Below are positions 32,493-41,124 of a DNA stretch of 64,000 nucleotides, piece after piece. Each line of letters opens with the position of its first letter. The stretch's first letter is position 1. This stretch comes from Dokdonella_A sp963834755 (GTDB lineage: Bacteria; Pseudomonadota; Gammaproteobacteria; Xanthomonadales; Rhodanobacteraceae), in the NCBI GenBank assembly GCA_963834755.1, contig CAWICQ010000010.1, positions 310,001-374,000 of the forward strand. Direction: 5' to 3'. The notes beneath the pieces were generated by a model. The model saw nothing but the letters and a program-made list of their open reading frames with translations. It searched no databases and was not told the origin of the DNA. The translations under genes and the position numbers were made by a program.

Positions 32493-33605
32493 ATGATTCG
32501 ACGCAGTTTTCTCGCACTCGCGATCTCGGTGATCGCGACATCGACTACTCCAGGTTTCGCGGCGCAGTCCATCCTTCCCGGCCCGGTAGGCGCCGTCTAC
32601 ACCATGTCCAACGAGGCGAACGGAAACTCCGTCCTCGTGTTCGATCGTTTTTTCGACGGCCATCTGCAACCGGCCTTCAGAGCTTTCACCGGCGGCGTCG
32701 GTTCGGGCCGCGGCCTCGGAAACCAGAGCGGGCTGACGCTCACCGCCAATCAGCGTTGGCTGCTCGCAGTCAATGCCGGCAGCGACACGGTGTCGGTACT
32801 GGAGGTTGGGGAGCGCTCGCTGACGCTCGTCGACACGGCGAAGACCGGTCAGCTGCCGCTGAGCATCGCCACCCACGGCGATCTGGTCTATGTGCTCAAC
32901 GGCGGCAGCGAATCGATCTCGGGCTATCGGCTCGATCGGAGCGGGCAATTGCATCCGATCAATGGTTCCGTCCGCAAGCTGGGCAACATTCCCGGCACGC
33001 AACCGGCCCAGATTGGTTTCAACCCCGAAGGCAACGTCCTCGTGGTCACGGAAAAAGCGGCCGACAAGATCGTCACATTCCCGGTCCGCGCCGACGGACT
33101 TCCCGGTGCGCCGCTCGTGCAGGATTCGAATGGAGTGACACCTTTCGGATTTGCATTCGGCAAACGCGACCAGCTGCTGGTCTCCGAGGCATTCGGCGGT
33201 GCGCCCAACGCCAGCGCGACATCGTCGTACGAACTCGGCGCGAATGGCGTGCTGACGACCATCAGCGCGTCCGCGGGCAACCACCAGAGCGCCAGTCGCT
33301 GTGCAGCGATCACGCCCAATGGTGAGTTCGCGTACGTCACCAACACGGGCAGCGGCACGATCTCGGGCTATCGCATCGACTTCAACGGAAATCTCAAGGT
33401 GCTCGGTGCCGCGGGTGTCGCCGCCGTCACCGGTGGCAAGCCCATCGACCTGGCGCTGACCGGCGGCGGGCAGTTTCTCTACACCCTGGTGAGCGAAACG
33501 AACGAGGTCGCGGGATATCGCGTGCAAGCCGACGGCTCGCTGAGGCCGTTGCCGTTCAACACGGCGCTCCTGCCGGCGAGTGCGGATGGCCTGGCGGTGC
33601 GCTAA
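32493..33605 (+). CDS. secreted lactonase-like YVTN beta-propeller protein
   Basis: A 370-residue exported protein. MIRRSFLALAISVIATSTTP and GFAAQ form a signal peptide. Repeats of about 45-50 residues follow, each with an N-x-G-S-x-[ST]-[IV]-S pattern: LAVNAGSDTVSVLEV, YVLNGGSESISGYRL, AYVTNTGSGTISGYRI. This is a seven-bladed propeller of the 6-phosphogluconolactonase/YVTN family. The enzymatic residues of true lactonases cannot be confirmed by eye. It lies 132 bases after the anti-sigma gene on the same strand and ends at a strong hairpin. Confidence 0.82.
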   Translation: MIRRSFLALAISVIATSTTPGFAAQSILPGPVGAVYTMSNEANGNSVLVFDRFFDGHLQPAFRAFTGGVGSGRGLGNQSGLTLTANQRWLLAVNAGSDTVSVLEVGERSLTLVDTAKTGQLPLSIATHGDLVYVLNGGSESISGYRLDRSGQLHPINGSVRKLGNIPGTQPAQIGFNPEGNVLVVTEKAADKIVTFPVRADGLPGAPLVQDSNGVTPFGFAFGKRDQLLVSEAFGGAPNASATSSYELGANGVLTTISASAGNHQSASRCAAITPNGEFAYVTNTGSGTISGYRIDFNGNLKVLGAAGVAAVTGGKPIDLALTGGGQFLYTLVSETNEVAGYRVQADGSLRPLPFNTALLPASADGLAVR

Positions 33606-33617
33606 GGCGCGCGGCCG

Positions 33618-33648
33618 CGTCACGCTGCGGCGATCCCGCAGCGTGACG
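33618..33648 (+). terminator. strong hairpin after the propeller gene
   Basis: CGTCACGCTGCGG at 33618-33630 pairs perfectly with CCGCAGCGTGACG at 33636-33648, a 13-bp stem with a 5-base loop, 13 bases after the stop codon. There is no T-run, but a second hairpin with one follows. Confidence 0.6.
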
Positions 33649-33679
33649 AAGTGAGATCAGCAAACCGCGCAAGGGTCTG

Positions 33680-33721
33680 GGTTCATTTGCCGGCTGCCGT
33701 CAAATGAACCTGACCTTTTTT
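33680..33721 (+). terminator. GGTTCATTTG inverted repeat followed by a T-run
   Basis: GGTTCATTTG at 33680-33689 and CAAATGAACC at 33701-33710 are perfect inverted repeats with an 11-base loop, and TGACCTTTTTT follows. It is A/T-richer than its surroundings. It may be a terminator or the end of a small mobile element. The rest of the 345-base gap to 33950 holds nothing I recognise. Confidence 0.5.
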
Positions 33722-33950
33722 CCAGAAGGAGAGTTTGCGCAGAGGGCTCGGCGTCCCTGTGCTTTGCATCCCGATCAGATACGGCGGCAAGAGTTTTCAT
33801 GGTCGCCGCACCTGATGTCGTCCTGCCTCCAGGCGGGCCTTTCGCGAGCCGAACCGTGCGCTCAGCGCGCCGGTCGCCGCGCGCGCAACGTTCATTCGCA
33901 TCGCGCACGCGCTAGCGTATCGCGCACGCTCACACGAATCGGGAGTCGCC

Positions 33951-34463
33951 ATGGCCATCGTGATTCCACTGCTCGCCGCGGCCAGCGTTTCCGCGGCGAT
34001 CTTGTCGGCTACTGGAACACCGCCCGCGCCGGCGGCGCCCGCCGCGTGTGCCGCCAGCGAATCGCGCCAGTTCGATTTCTGGATCGGCGACTGGAACGTC
34101 GTCGATGCAAAGGGCAAGGTCGCCGGCCACAACCGCATCGAATCAATCCTCGGTGGCTGCGCGCTTGCCGAGCACTGGGACGGCGCGGGCGGTGGACACG
34201 GCGTCAGCTACAACGCCTACGACGCGAACGCCAAAGTGTGGCGGCAGTTCTGGGTCGATTCGCACGGCGGCGTGCTTCAGCTCGAAGGCGCGTTCGCCGC
34301 AAACCGCATGGCGCTTCGCTCGACGAAACCCGGCAACCACATCGACCGCATCACCTGGACGCCGAATGCCGACGGCACCGTGCGGCAGCTATGGGAAGCG
34401 TCCGAAGACAGCGGCGCCAGCTGGAAGATCGCGTTCGATGGACGCTACGAGCGCACGCGGTAG
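33951..34463 (+). CDS. secreted DUF1579-like protein
   Basis: A 170-residue exported protein: MAIVIPLLAAASVSAAILSA is a signal region, then ASESRQFDFWIGDWNVVDAK, GKVAGHNRIESILGGCALAE and HWDGAGGGHGVSYNAYDANA. The F-D-F-W-I-G-[DE]-W opening followed by the G-x-N-x-I-E-x-I-x-x-G-C element is typical of the DUF1579-related, lipocalin-like fold. No function is known. It seems to be a single gene. A VapC remnant follows four bases after its stop. Confidence 0.8.
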   Translation: MAIVIPLLAAASVSAAILSATGTPPAPAAPAACAASESRQFDFWIGDWNVVDAKGKVAGHNRIESILGGCALAEHWDGAGGGHGVSYNAYDANAKVWRQFWVDSHGGVLQLEGAFAANRMALRSTKPGNHIDRITWTPNADGTVRQLWEASEDSGASWKIAFDGRYERTR

Positions 34464-34466
34464 CCG

Positions 34467-34733
34467 GTGCAATTCTGCAGTGATGCTCGCGTTTCTCGGC
34501 GGGCTCTGCTCGGCTCTCTCGATGTTGTGCCGCTGGGCGGCACGGCAATCTGCATGCAGGCAGCAGAGAATTTCCGGACGCCGCGGCGAAAGCGCGTTTC
34601 CATCCGCAAAACGATCGATACGATCATCGCGACGTGCTGCATCGAGAACGGCTATGCACTGTTGCACAACGATAGCGATTTCGATGCGTTCGAGAGACAT
34701 CTCGGGCTCAAGGTGGCTACACTGGCCGCGTGA
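34467..34733 (+). pseudogene. VapC-type PIN-domain toxin remnant
   Basis: The 88-residue frame has lost the N-terminal part of the PIN domain. What remains is ALLGSLDVVPLGGTAICMQA, AENFRTPRRKRVSIRKTIDT, IIATCCIENGYALLHNDSDF and DAFERHLGLKV. RKTIDTIIATCCI, with its conserved D, and LLHNDSDF (usually LLHxDRDF) are the PIN active-site segments of VapC. Intact VapC proteins are about 130 residues, so the first acidic cluster is missing. No VapB antitoxin is seen upstream. Confidence 0.7.
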
Positions 34734-34763
34734 TGCACACGGTTGCGTAGGAGTCGTTGCGTG

Positions 34764-35354
34764 ATGAAAACCAGCGCCCTGATCGTTCCGGCATTGCTTT
34801 GGCTTGCGAGCGGTTTCGCCGCGCAACCCCAAGCCGGCGCCAGCGCCGTTTCGAATGTCGATGCCCTGCTCCAGGGCCGCTTCGACAACCGCGAGCAGGT
34901 TGCGAAAGCGCCGGCCGATGGCGCGAACCCGATTCCTCACGTGACTGTCGTGATCGAGCCTACGCCGCAAAAGGGCTGGTCGCTCTGGCATGTGCATCTG
35001 GAGACCGATCCGCAGACATCGTACGACCAGACCTGGGCCATGCAGACGCGCGTCGAGCACGATGGCAGCGGTGCGCTCGTGCCGTATTACGAGCTGCATC
35101 AGACATCGGATCCTGCCGCGGGCGCGTTCAATCCGCAGGAATGGCTGTCGCTCGAGGCCTGCGCGCTGCGCGGCGCGATCGAGAAGACACGCTTCGCGGG
35201 TCTGTCCGAGGGCGAGCCCTGCGTCGCCGTGTCGATGAGCGTCGGCGCACGGCGCGCGCTGTTGCCGGTCGGGTTCGAGCGCGAAGGCGAATGGCTGCAT
35301 CTCGATCTGGGTCTGCGCGGAGAACGTACGCGCATCGACGCGCGCCGGCTCTAG
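34764..35354 (+). CDS. exported CpcT/CpeT-like protein
   Basis: A 196-residue protein. MKTSALIVPALLWLASGFAA is a signal peptide (cleavage near AAQ). The mature part, NVDALLQGRFDNREQVAKAP, then GWSLWHVHLETDPQTSYDQT and WAMQTRVEHDGSGALVPYYE, follows the CpcT/CpeT domain order (L-x-G-x-F-x-N-x-x-Q, then a beta-barrel). In cyanobacteria these are bilin lyases, but in heterotrophic bacteria the domain has no known function. An in-frame GTG at 34761 is an alternative start. The gene follows the VapC remnant by 30 bases. Confidence 0.65.
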   Translation: MKTSALIVPALLWLASGFAAQPQAGASAVSNVDALLQGRFDNREQVAKAPADGANPIPHVTVVIEPTPQKGWSLWHVHLETDPQTSYDQTWAMQTRVEHDGSGALVPYYELHQTSDPAAGAFNPQEWLSLEACALRGAIEKTRFAGLSEGEPCVAVSMSVGARRALLPVGFEREGEWLHLDLGLRGERTRIDARRL

Positions 35355-35517
35355 CACGCGCCGGGCGGCGGCCGTGACGGCGGCGCTCAGTGAAGTCAAC
35401 GACGGCACGCCTGCTGCGGCGCTTTTGTCCAAAATCCGTGCGAAAAAGCGTTCTTTTCCCGAGCGTCGCCTGACATCCGCTCAGGCCGCAACAGCGATCG
35501 TAAGGAGAATCACCCAG

Positions 35518-35946
35518 ATGACCAGCAAGCACAAAGGCGCCTGCTTCTGCGGCGCCGTCGAGATCGAAGTGAGCGGTGCGCCCGAAGGCATGGGCTACTG
35601 CCACTGCTCCTCATGCCGGTCGTGGTCGGCCGGCCCGGTCAACGCGTTCACGCTGTGGAAGCCCGACAACGTCAAGGTGACCAAGGGCGCGGATCTTGTC
35701 GGTCACTTCAGGAAGACCGATAACAGCGATCGTCAGTTCTGCACGCGCTGCGGTGGCCATCTCATGGCTTTTCATCCGCCTTTCGGCCTGACCGATGTCT
35801 TCGCCGCAACAATTCCAAGCTTCGCGTTCAAGCCGGGCGTGCACGTGAACTACGCCGAGACCGTGCTGCCGATGAAGGATGGTCTGCCCAAGCTCAAGGA
35901 TTTTCCGAAAGAGCTCGGCGGATCCGGCGAAGCGGTCGCCGAATAA
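35518..35946 (+). CDS. GFA family protein (glutathione-dependent formaldehyde-activating enzyme type)
   Basis: A 142-residue zinc protein: MTSKHKGACFCGAVEIEVSG, then MGYCHCSSCRSWSAGPVNAF and FCTRCGGHLMAF. The paired C-x-C, C-x-C-x2-C and C-x2-C motifs are the CENP-V/GFA zinc sites. Members bind S-hydroxymethylglutathione or act as uncharacterised carbon-sulfur lyases. Real function is often unclear. ATG 35518 was chosen because TAAGGAG lies 14 bases before it, and an upstream frame is non-conserved. It converges with the cytochrome c gene. Confidence 0.9.
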   Translation: MTSKHKGACFCGAVEIEVSGAPEGMGYCHCSSCRSWSAGPVNAFTLWKPDNVKVTKGADLVGHFRKTDNSDRQFCTRCGGHLMAFHPPFGLTDVFAATIPSFAFKPGVHVNYAETVLPMKDGLPKLKDFPKELGGSGEAVAE

Positions 35947-35970
35947 CAACCAAGAGCAGCGCGCACTCCG

Positions 35971-36441
35971 TCAGCGTCCGGGGTGCAGCGCTGCCACATC
36001 GGCGGCCGTCAACTCGTCGGTGTAGTGATTGCCGAAATGACTGCGCACGTGATTGACGACGCGAGCGATCTGGCCGTCGTCGAGACGCATCACGATGAAC
36101 GCCTCGAAGCCGGTCATCTCCGGCTGCGGTCCGAAATGCGGCATGTTGTTGCGACCGAAGTAGACCGTGGCCGCAGCGAATTGCGCGGATGCGAGATGCG
36201 GATTCTCCGCGAGCGCGGGATACGTGCCGGCGCCTTGCGCGCCGCGCCCGTCGGACATGTGGCAGGCCTGGCAAACGTGCCGGTAGATTTCCTCGCCGCT
36301 CGCTTTGGCGAGCGCTTCGGGCGCCAGCACGGACTCGCCGGTGTCCTCGGCACGAAGAGCGTACATCGACGCGAGGCTGAGGCCGCCGCCGATCGCAAGC
36401 GCGATGACACGCGCGCGGTGCGAATTCGATCGCGTGCTCAT
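35971..36441 (-). CDS. periplasmic c-type cytochrome, partner of the FAD oxidase
   Basis: A 156-residue protein with an N-terminal signal/anchor (RVIALAIGGGLSLASMYALR) and one haem site, EEIYRHVCQACHMSDGRGAQ, in the class I cytochrome c layout. A distal methionine is probably in FGRNNMPHFGPQPEMTGFEA. Its ATG overlaps the stop of the upstream oxidase gene by 4 bases (ATGA), so the two are made together. I infer that it accepts electrons from the flavoprotein in the periplasm and passes them to the respiratory chain. Confidence 0.88.
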   Translation of the reverse strand: MSTRSNSHRARVIALAIGGGLSLASMYALRAEDTGESVLAPEALAKASGEEIYRHVCQACHMSDGRGAQGAGTYPALAENPHLASAQFAAATVYFGRNNMPHFGPQPEMTGFEAFIVMRLDDGQIARVVNHVRSHFGNHYTDELTAADVAALHPGR

Positions 36442-38045
36442 GCGTGACCTCCCGCGACCGCGCGCTGATGAATCCGGCCGATGGCATCGAGCGCCGATGT
36501 GACGGCACCTTCCTGCCAGGCCGGCAGATACGATGCGTGCTCGCCGGCGAGCGCGATACGACCGTCGATTTCGCAGAGATTGTTGTAGTGCGCCTCGCGC
36601 GTGGCGTCGGACCAGATGCCGAAACAGCCCATCGTGAACGGCGAGCGATGCCACGCGACCGCGACGCCATTCTCGAATTCTTGCGGATACTGCGGATGAA
36701 TCTGGCTGCCATCGCGCACGGCCGCGCGCACGCGATCGGCGGGACTCATCGCGGCCAGCTGGAACGCATCCGGCCCCCAGCAATACGCGCCGAGCAGCAC
36801 ACCCTTGCCGCGTTCGAAGAAGCCGTGCGACGGATAGCCGATCTGCTGAATCGGCAAATTCGTCATCGTGATGCCACCGTAGATCGCCTCGTCCTCTTCC
36901 CAGAATCGGCGCTTGAACTGAAGTCCGATCTTGATCGCCGCCGCATAAGGCACCGCGGCGATCGCATCGGCCATCGGCTTGCCGACGTTCATCGGAATCT
37001 GGCTCAGGATCGACAGCGGAATCGTGCACAGACACCAGTCCGCGCGCGCCTGATGCATCGTGCCCGGTTTCGCGGTGTCTTCGTAGTACGCGGTGACGCC
37101 GTGATCGTTCTGCTCGATCTTCGTCACGCGCGAGCGATAGCGAATGATCGGGCCGAGCTCGCGCCCGAACGCTTCGCCGATGCGGCCCATGCCGCCGACC
37201 GGCTGGAAGATCGTGGTCTGGAATTCGTAGATGCTGCTGATCCACGGGTATTGCCAGAGTTGCGACTGGATGACGTCCTTGGGCGAGAGCGGCTGCGAAA
37301 AAACCGGCTTTCCACTGAGACCGCCGCCGGGATCGCGCTCGTAGCCGCGGCGATCGCTGGAGTCGCCGTTCAAGGCGTAGCGATAATTCTTGTCGAGCCC
37401 GCCCCAGAGCTGCAGCGCCGCCATCAGCACTTCGCCGTCTTCCTTGGTCAGCGGCGCATCGAGTCCGTGTTGCGACACCGACTTGGCGAGAAGCTCGGCG
37501 ATCGAGCCGTTGAAGTCCGAGGTGAAAGCTCGCCAACGCTGCGGTTTGCCGCCGAATGCGTTTGTGTTGTGCACATACTGGTTGTGATTGACCTGGATGA
37601 ACGGCTGCAGCTTGACGCCGAGCACGTTGCAATAGTGCAGCAGGTGTTCGTGGTGGTACGGAATTCGCCACGGTCCCGGATTGATGTAGTGACCTTCGTC
37701 GAATTCGCAATGTTGCGTCGCGCCGCCGAGCTCGGTGTAGGTATCGCCGCCGCGCAGCGACCAGTTGCGTCCGCCGGGACGTGCGTTGTATTCGAGCAGC
37801 TGCACTTTGTAGCCGGCATTGCGCAGCTCGTACGCCGCGGTCATTCCGGCGATGCCGGCGCCGAGAATCAGCACGGAGGCGCCTTTCGGTGCGCCGCTGA
37901 GATCGACCGGTCCGCTGCGCCTGGATTCGCGCGCGAAACCGAGTGCGGTCATCGCCTGGTACATCGCGGCGCCGCCGGCGCTGGCGCCGATCATGCGCAA
38001 CAGATCGCGGCGGGTCATCCTCGACGAAGCATTGCCATCCGACAT
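36438..38045 (-). CDS. Tat-exported FAD-dependent amine / amino-acid oxidase
   Basis: A 535-residue flavoprotein of the monoamine oxidase superfamily. MTRRDLLRMIGASAGG near the N-terminus is a twin-arginine signal. ASVLILGAGIAGMTAAYELR is the FAD-binding Rossmann motif, followed by LLEYNARPGGRNWSLRGGDT. The C-terminal IALAGEHASYLPAWQEGAVT contains the GE-H-x-S FAD-contact motif. Such secreted L-amino-acid or amine oxidases often release peroxide, but the coupled cytochrome c suggests a dehydrogenase-type reaction with the respiratory chain as acceptor. The substrate is unknown. Confidence 0.88.
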   Translation of the reverse strand: MSDGNASSRMTRRDLLRMIGASAGGAAMYQAMTALGFARESRRSGPVDLSGAPKGASVLILGAGIAGMTAAYELRNAGYKVQLLEYNARPGGRNWSLRGGDTYTELGGATQHCEFDEGHYINPGPWRIPYHHEHLLHYCNVLGVKLQPFIQVNHNQYVHNTNAFGGKPQRWRAFTSDFNGSIAELLAKSVSQHGLDAPLTKEDGEVLMAALQLWGGLDKNYRYALNGDSSDRRGYERDPGGGLSGKPVFSQPLSPKDVIQSQLWQYPWISSIYEFQTTIFQPVGGMGRIGEAFGRELGPIIRYRSRVTKIEQNDHGVTAYYEDTAKPGTMHQARADWCLCTIPLSILSQIPMNVGKPMADAIAAVPYAAAIKIGLQFKRRFWEEDEAIYGGITMTNLPIQQIGYPSHGFFERGKGVLLGAYCWGPDAFQLAAMSPADRVRAAVRDGSQIHPQYPQEFENGVAVAWHRSPFTMGCFGIWSDATREAHYNNLCEIDGRIALAGEHASYLPAWQEGAVTSALDAIGRIHQRAVAGGHA

Positions 38046-38150
38046 CGATCCTCCCCGGGTAGCGTGTCGCGGATCAGATTGCCTGCTCAGCCCGGCAAGC
38101 GCAATTCCGGGTCGCGATGTTCGATGTTGGCGTCATCACGCGCGGCACAA

Positions 38151-38184
38151 AAGAAAAAGCCCCGGGCGTTTCCACCCGGGGCTT
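38151..38184 (-). terminator. Rho-independent terminator of the cold-shock gene
   Basis: AAGCCCCGGG at 38157-38166 and CCCGGGGCTT at 38175-38184 form a perfect 10-bp stem with an 8-base loop. On the minus strand TTTTTCTT follows. It lies about 28 bases after the stop of the cold-shock gene. Confidence 0.9.
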
Positions 38185-38212
38185 CGTGACACTCCGGCTT
38201 GCGCCGAAACTC

Positions 38213-38422
38213 TTAGGCGAGCTGGACCTGATCGGCCTGCATGCCCTTCTGGCCCTGCACGGCGACGAAGGTCACCTTCTGGCCTTCCTGCAGCGACTTG
38301 AAGCCCGAACCCTGGATCGCGCGGAAGTGCACGAACAGGTCGGGGCCGCTCTCAGGAGTGATAAAGCCAAAGCCCTTGGCGTCGTTGAACCATTTGACGG
38401 TTCCGGTCTGACGATTCGACAT
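38213..38422 (-). CDS. cspA: cold-shock protein, CspA family
   Basis: A 69-residue single-stranded nucleic-acid-binding protein: MSNRQTGTVKWFNDAKGFGF, ITPESGPDLFVHFRAIQGSG and FKSLQEGQKVTFVAVQGQ. The RNP1 (KGFGFI) and RNP2 (LFVHF) motifs are complete. It acts as an RNA chaperone that melts structures, often at low temperature. The 5' region of about 150 bases before the ATG suggests the long regulated leader typical of csp mRNAs. A strong terminator follows. Confidence 0.95.
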   Translation of the reverse strand: MSNRQTGTVKWFNDAKGFGFITPESGPDLFVHFRAIQGSGFKSLQEGQKVTFVAVQGQKGMQADQVQLA

Positions 38423-38588
38423 CTCGAATATTCCTTGTTAGGTGAAACGTAATCACGACACCGGGACATCCGGGCCGAGACTGGGGCTGCTGGGAGTAAT
38501 CGAGGCGAAGCGATGAGCGGATCGTGGGATCAACCGCATCGGGCCACGGTTCAAAGTGACCCTAGCAAACACAGTGCGTCCCACTATA
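38423..38588 (-). promoter_or_regulatory. probable long 5' leader and -10 box of cspA
   Basis: TATAGT on the minus strand (38588-38583) could be a -10 box, putting the transcript start near 38576 and giving a leader of about 154 bases, similar in length to the thermosensitive leaders of cspA genes. No clear -35 is seen. Structure was not computed. Confidence 0.35.
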
Positions 38589-38697
38589 CGCGCTGTCGAT
38601 GACAAAAGCGACTGGAGGCCTTCGGACGCGGTTTCCGGTCCGCGAATACGCAACGAGCGCCCGAAGGCGCTCGCCGCGCTCCCCATAAACGAGGGCC

Positions 38698-40029
38698 TCA
38701 GAACCGATATTGCCCCGAGACCGCTAACAGGTTGCCCGAACTCTGGAAATGACCCGTCAGCGTGCTGAACGTGGCGCTGAGATGGTCGACGGTGCCGTCA
38801 GCGACCCACAGATGCGTGTAGCCCGCTTCGAATTTCAGATCGTCGCTGACCTTGTAGCCGACCCCGAACGAAAGCCAGGTGCGCGATCCATCCGGAACGC
38901 GCGAGTCGCGCGTCGAATCCTTGGTCGGCGTCTGGTCGTAGGCTACGCCGGCGCGCAGCGTCCAGTTCGAATCGAGCCGGTAGTCGCCGCCGAACGACGC
39001 GAACCACGCGTCTTTCCAGTCGAAGATCGAAACGGCATCGGGCTGCGCCGGATTGGCGTAGTGAACCACGAGCTTGTCGAAACTCGACCAGTGCGTGTAG
39101 CCGAGATCGGCGCCGAAGCTGATGTGTTCGTCGGCGGTGTGCCACCAGCTCAACGTCGCCAACGCAGGCGTACTGAAGTCGGCCTGGCCGGGCGCGTCGA
39201 CGAAAGCCCCGCCGAGCAGCGGCAATACATTCGAAGGCACCAGGAACTTGCCGTCGCCTTGAATCGTGTGATCGATCTGCGAGTGGAAATTGACGCCGAT
39301 GTTGTCGTTCGGCGTTGCTTTCCACAACAGACCGAGACCAAAACCGTAGCCCCAGTCGTCGCCCTTCAAGCTGCCGAAGCCGTCGGCTTCCTGCGGCAAT
39401 AGCGCGCCGTTGGTCGGCCCCGCGAGGATCGTGCCGAAATCGATCACCTGGGTCAGCGTCGCGCTGGTGCGCTGCGCGATGAAGCTGGCGCCGAGCGAAA
39501 ATTCGTCGTTGAGCTTCCATGAGCCGGCGAACGTCAGCGCCGGCGATTGCAGCTTCGATTTCAGCGAATCGTAACGGCCGACCCATTGATCGTTGTATTC
39601 GGTCTGGAATCCGAATGGCACGGTGACCGATGCGCCGAGCGAGAATTGCTCGTTGACCGAATGCACGATGTAGAGCGCGGGCACCGGTTGCGTCGTGCCG
39701 CCGTCACCGCCGTCACCGCCGGTGAGCGGATTGCCGAGGAAATCCTGACCGCTGCCGTGGAACTTCGTGCTGAAGTTGATCGCGGTGACATCTGCCTGGA
39801 AGCAACCGTCCTTGATCTCGCTCATCGCCGCCGGATTGTTGGCGACGACCGCGCAATCGCCGGGCGCAGCAGCGGATCCTGCAAACGCGCGGCCGAGCGC
39901 TTCCGCACTGTTCTCGCGCAACTGGAAACCGGACGCATGCGCGGTCTGGCCGGCCAGCGCCGCGGCGAGGGCCAGCGGCAAGGCGGCCAACATCGGCGCG
40001 GACGGACGACAACGGAGGAAACGACTCAT
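38698..40029 (-). CDS. FadL/OmpP1-type outer membrane transport protein
   Basis: A 443-residue outer membrane beta-barrel. The start at ATG 40029 with AGGAG upstream gives MSRFLRCRPSAPMLAALPLA and a signal peptide ending at AHA. Then SGFQLRENSAEALGRAFAGS and CAVVANNPAAMSEIKDG, the typical FadL N-terminal hatch (S-A-x-x-x-G-x-A-x-A-G and NPA-x-M). It ends in GNLLAVSGQYRF, with the C-terminal aromatic for barrel assembly. These proteins import long-chain fatty acids or hydrophobic aromatics. Confidence 0.92.
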   Translation of the reverse strand: MSRFLRCRPSAPMLAALPLALAAALAGQTAHASGFQLRENSAEALGRAFAGSAAAPGDCAVVANNPAAMSEIKDGCFQADVTAINFSTKFHGSGQDFLGNPLTGGDGGDGGTTQPVPALYIVHSVNEQFSLGASVTVPFGFQTEYNDQWVGRYDSLKSKLQSPALTFAGSWKLNDEFSLGASFIAQRTSATLTQVIDFGTILAGPTNGALLPQEADGFGSLKGDDWGYGFGLGLLWKATPNDNIGVNFHSQIDHTIQGDGKFLVPSNVLPLLGGAFVDAPGQADFSTPALATLSWWHTADEHISFGADLGYTHWSSFDKLVVHYANPAQPDAVSIFDWKDAWFASFGGDYRLDSNWTLRAGVAYDQTPTKDSTRDSRVPDGSRTWLSFGVGYKVSDDLKFEAGYTHLWVADGTVDHLSATFSTLTGHFQSSGNLLAVSGQYRF

Positions 40030-40218
40030 GCGTGGCTCCTGACAGGCGGCAGCTTCGGTCGGGTGTTTATTATTGCTTAACGGAACGATCTTAGCTGTTT
40101 GTTCGACGTGCCATCCATCCTGCGCCGCCGCATTTTGTTGCGGCGCGGCACGCAGAATGGCCGTCACGCTGCGAGCGCGCTCACTGTGCGCTCATTTCAG
40201 GCCCGCGAGAATCGGCAG

Positions 40219-41124
40219 ATGTTCCTCCCCGCTTACATTCGATGGCTGGCGTTCGCCCCGCTCCTGCTTGGGCTTGGCGTCTTGGCGCAGGCGGCGGCCA
40301 CCGTGCCGTTGCCGGGCTGGATGTGCGCCGCCGACCATGCCGACGTGGTTTTCCGCAGCGGCTTCGAGACCGGCGAGGCCGTGCCGCACAACCCTTCGAA
40401 TGGCAGCGGCGGACCCTATCCGGGCGACGAATCGCGCGGCATTACCGTGCCGGGATTCGGCAGTCATCTGCTTTATCTTTATGTGCCGCAGAACTACACG
40501 CCCGAACGCGCCTTGCCGCTCATGCTGGCGATGCACGGCACGGCGGGTTATCCGGGCGCCGCGCCGGCGGCCGCGCGTCAGGTGCGAGATGACTGGTCGA
40601 CCGTCGCCGACAGCGGCGGCTTCATCGTGCTGTCGCCGGTGGCGAGCGGCTCGAACGGCAGTTGGGAACCCGACATCGACATCCCGGTGATCTTTGCCGC
40701 GATCGCGGACACGATGTCGCGCTACAACATCGAGCAGACGCGCATGAACATGTGGGGCTATTCGGCGGGCGGCCATCTGGCGCACGGGCTCGCACTCAAC
40801 CACACCGATTTTTTCACCGCATACGGCGTCAGCGCCGGTGCGCTGACGCAATACGCCTGCAGCGACGACGGCTCGCCTCCGCCGAGCTGCAGCGAACTTC
40901 TCGACAACGCCGAGCCGAAGATTCCGGTCGACATCCACATCGGCGTCACGGATCCGCTCTATCAATATTACGGAGCGAACGAAGACGAGGCCCGCTTCGA
41001 GGCGGGTGGCTGGATTCCGGAACAGGATCTATTTTGGCGACCGTTTGCCGGTGGACACACGTACACGATCGCGCAGCTCGGCGAGATCTGGACCAATATT
41101 TGTCCGTTTGCGCTCGGACCCTAG
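40219..41124 (+). CDS. secreted esterase of the LpqC / PHB-depolymerase type
   Basis: A 301-residue alpha/beta-hydrolase. MFLPAYIRWLAFAPLLLGLG and VLAQAAA are a signal peptide. Then ADVVFRSGFETGEAVPHNPS, with the F-x-S-G-F-E motif that also appears in other secreted proteins of this window. The hydrolase part has LPLMLAMHGTAGYPG (oxyanion region), MNMWGYSAGGHLAHGLALNH (nucleophile S182), VDIHIGVTDPLYQYYGANED (Asp) and FAGGHTYTIAQ (His). Polyester or feruloyl-ester substrates are possible. Its TAG overlaps the stop of the convergent fdsD within CTAG. Confidence 0.82.
   Translation: MFLPAYIRWLAFAPLLLGLGVLAQAAATVPLPGWMCAADHADVVFRSGFETGEAVPHNPSNGSGGPYPGDESRGITVPGFGSHLLYLYVPQNYTPERALPLMLAMHGTAGYPGAAPAAARQVRDDWSTVADSGGFIVLSPVASGSNGSWEPDIDIPVIFAAIADTMSRYNIEQTRMNMWGYSAGGHLAHGLALNHTDFFTAYGVSAGALTQYACSDDGSPPPSCSELLDNAEPKIPVDIHIGVTDPLYQYYGANEDEARFEAGGWIPEQDLFWRPFAGGHTYTIAQLGEIWTNICPFALGP

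Noticed and set aside
33657..33908. Minus-strand open frame of 83 codons in the gap before the DUF1579-like gene
   Set aside because: It runs through the hairpins, has low-complexity Arg-rich sequence and no ribosome-binding site or family match.
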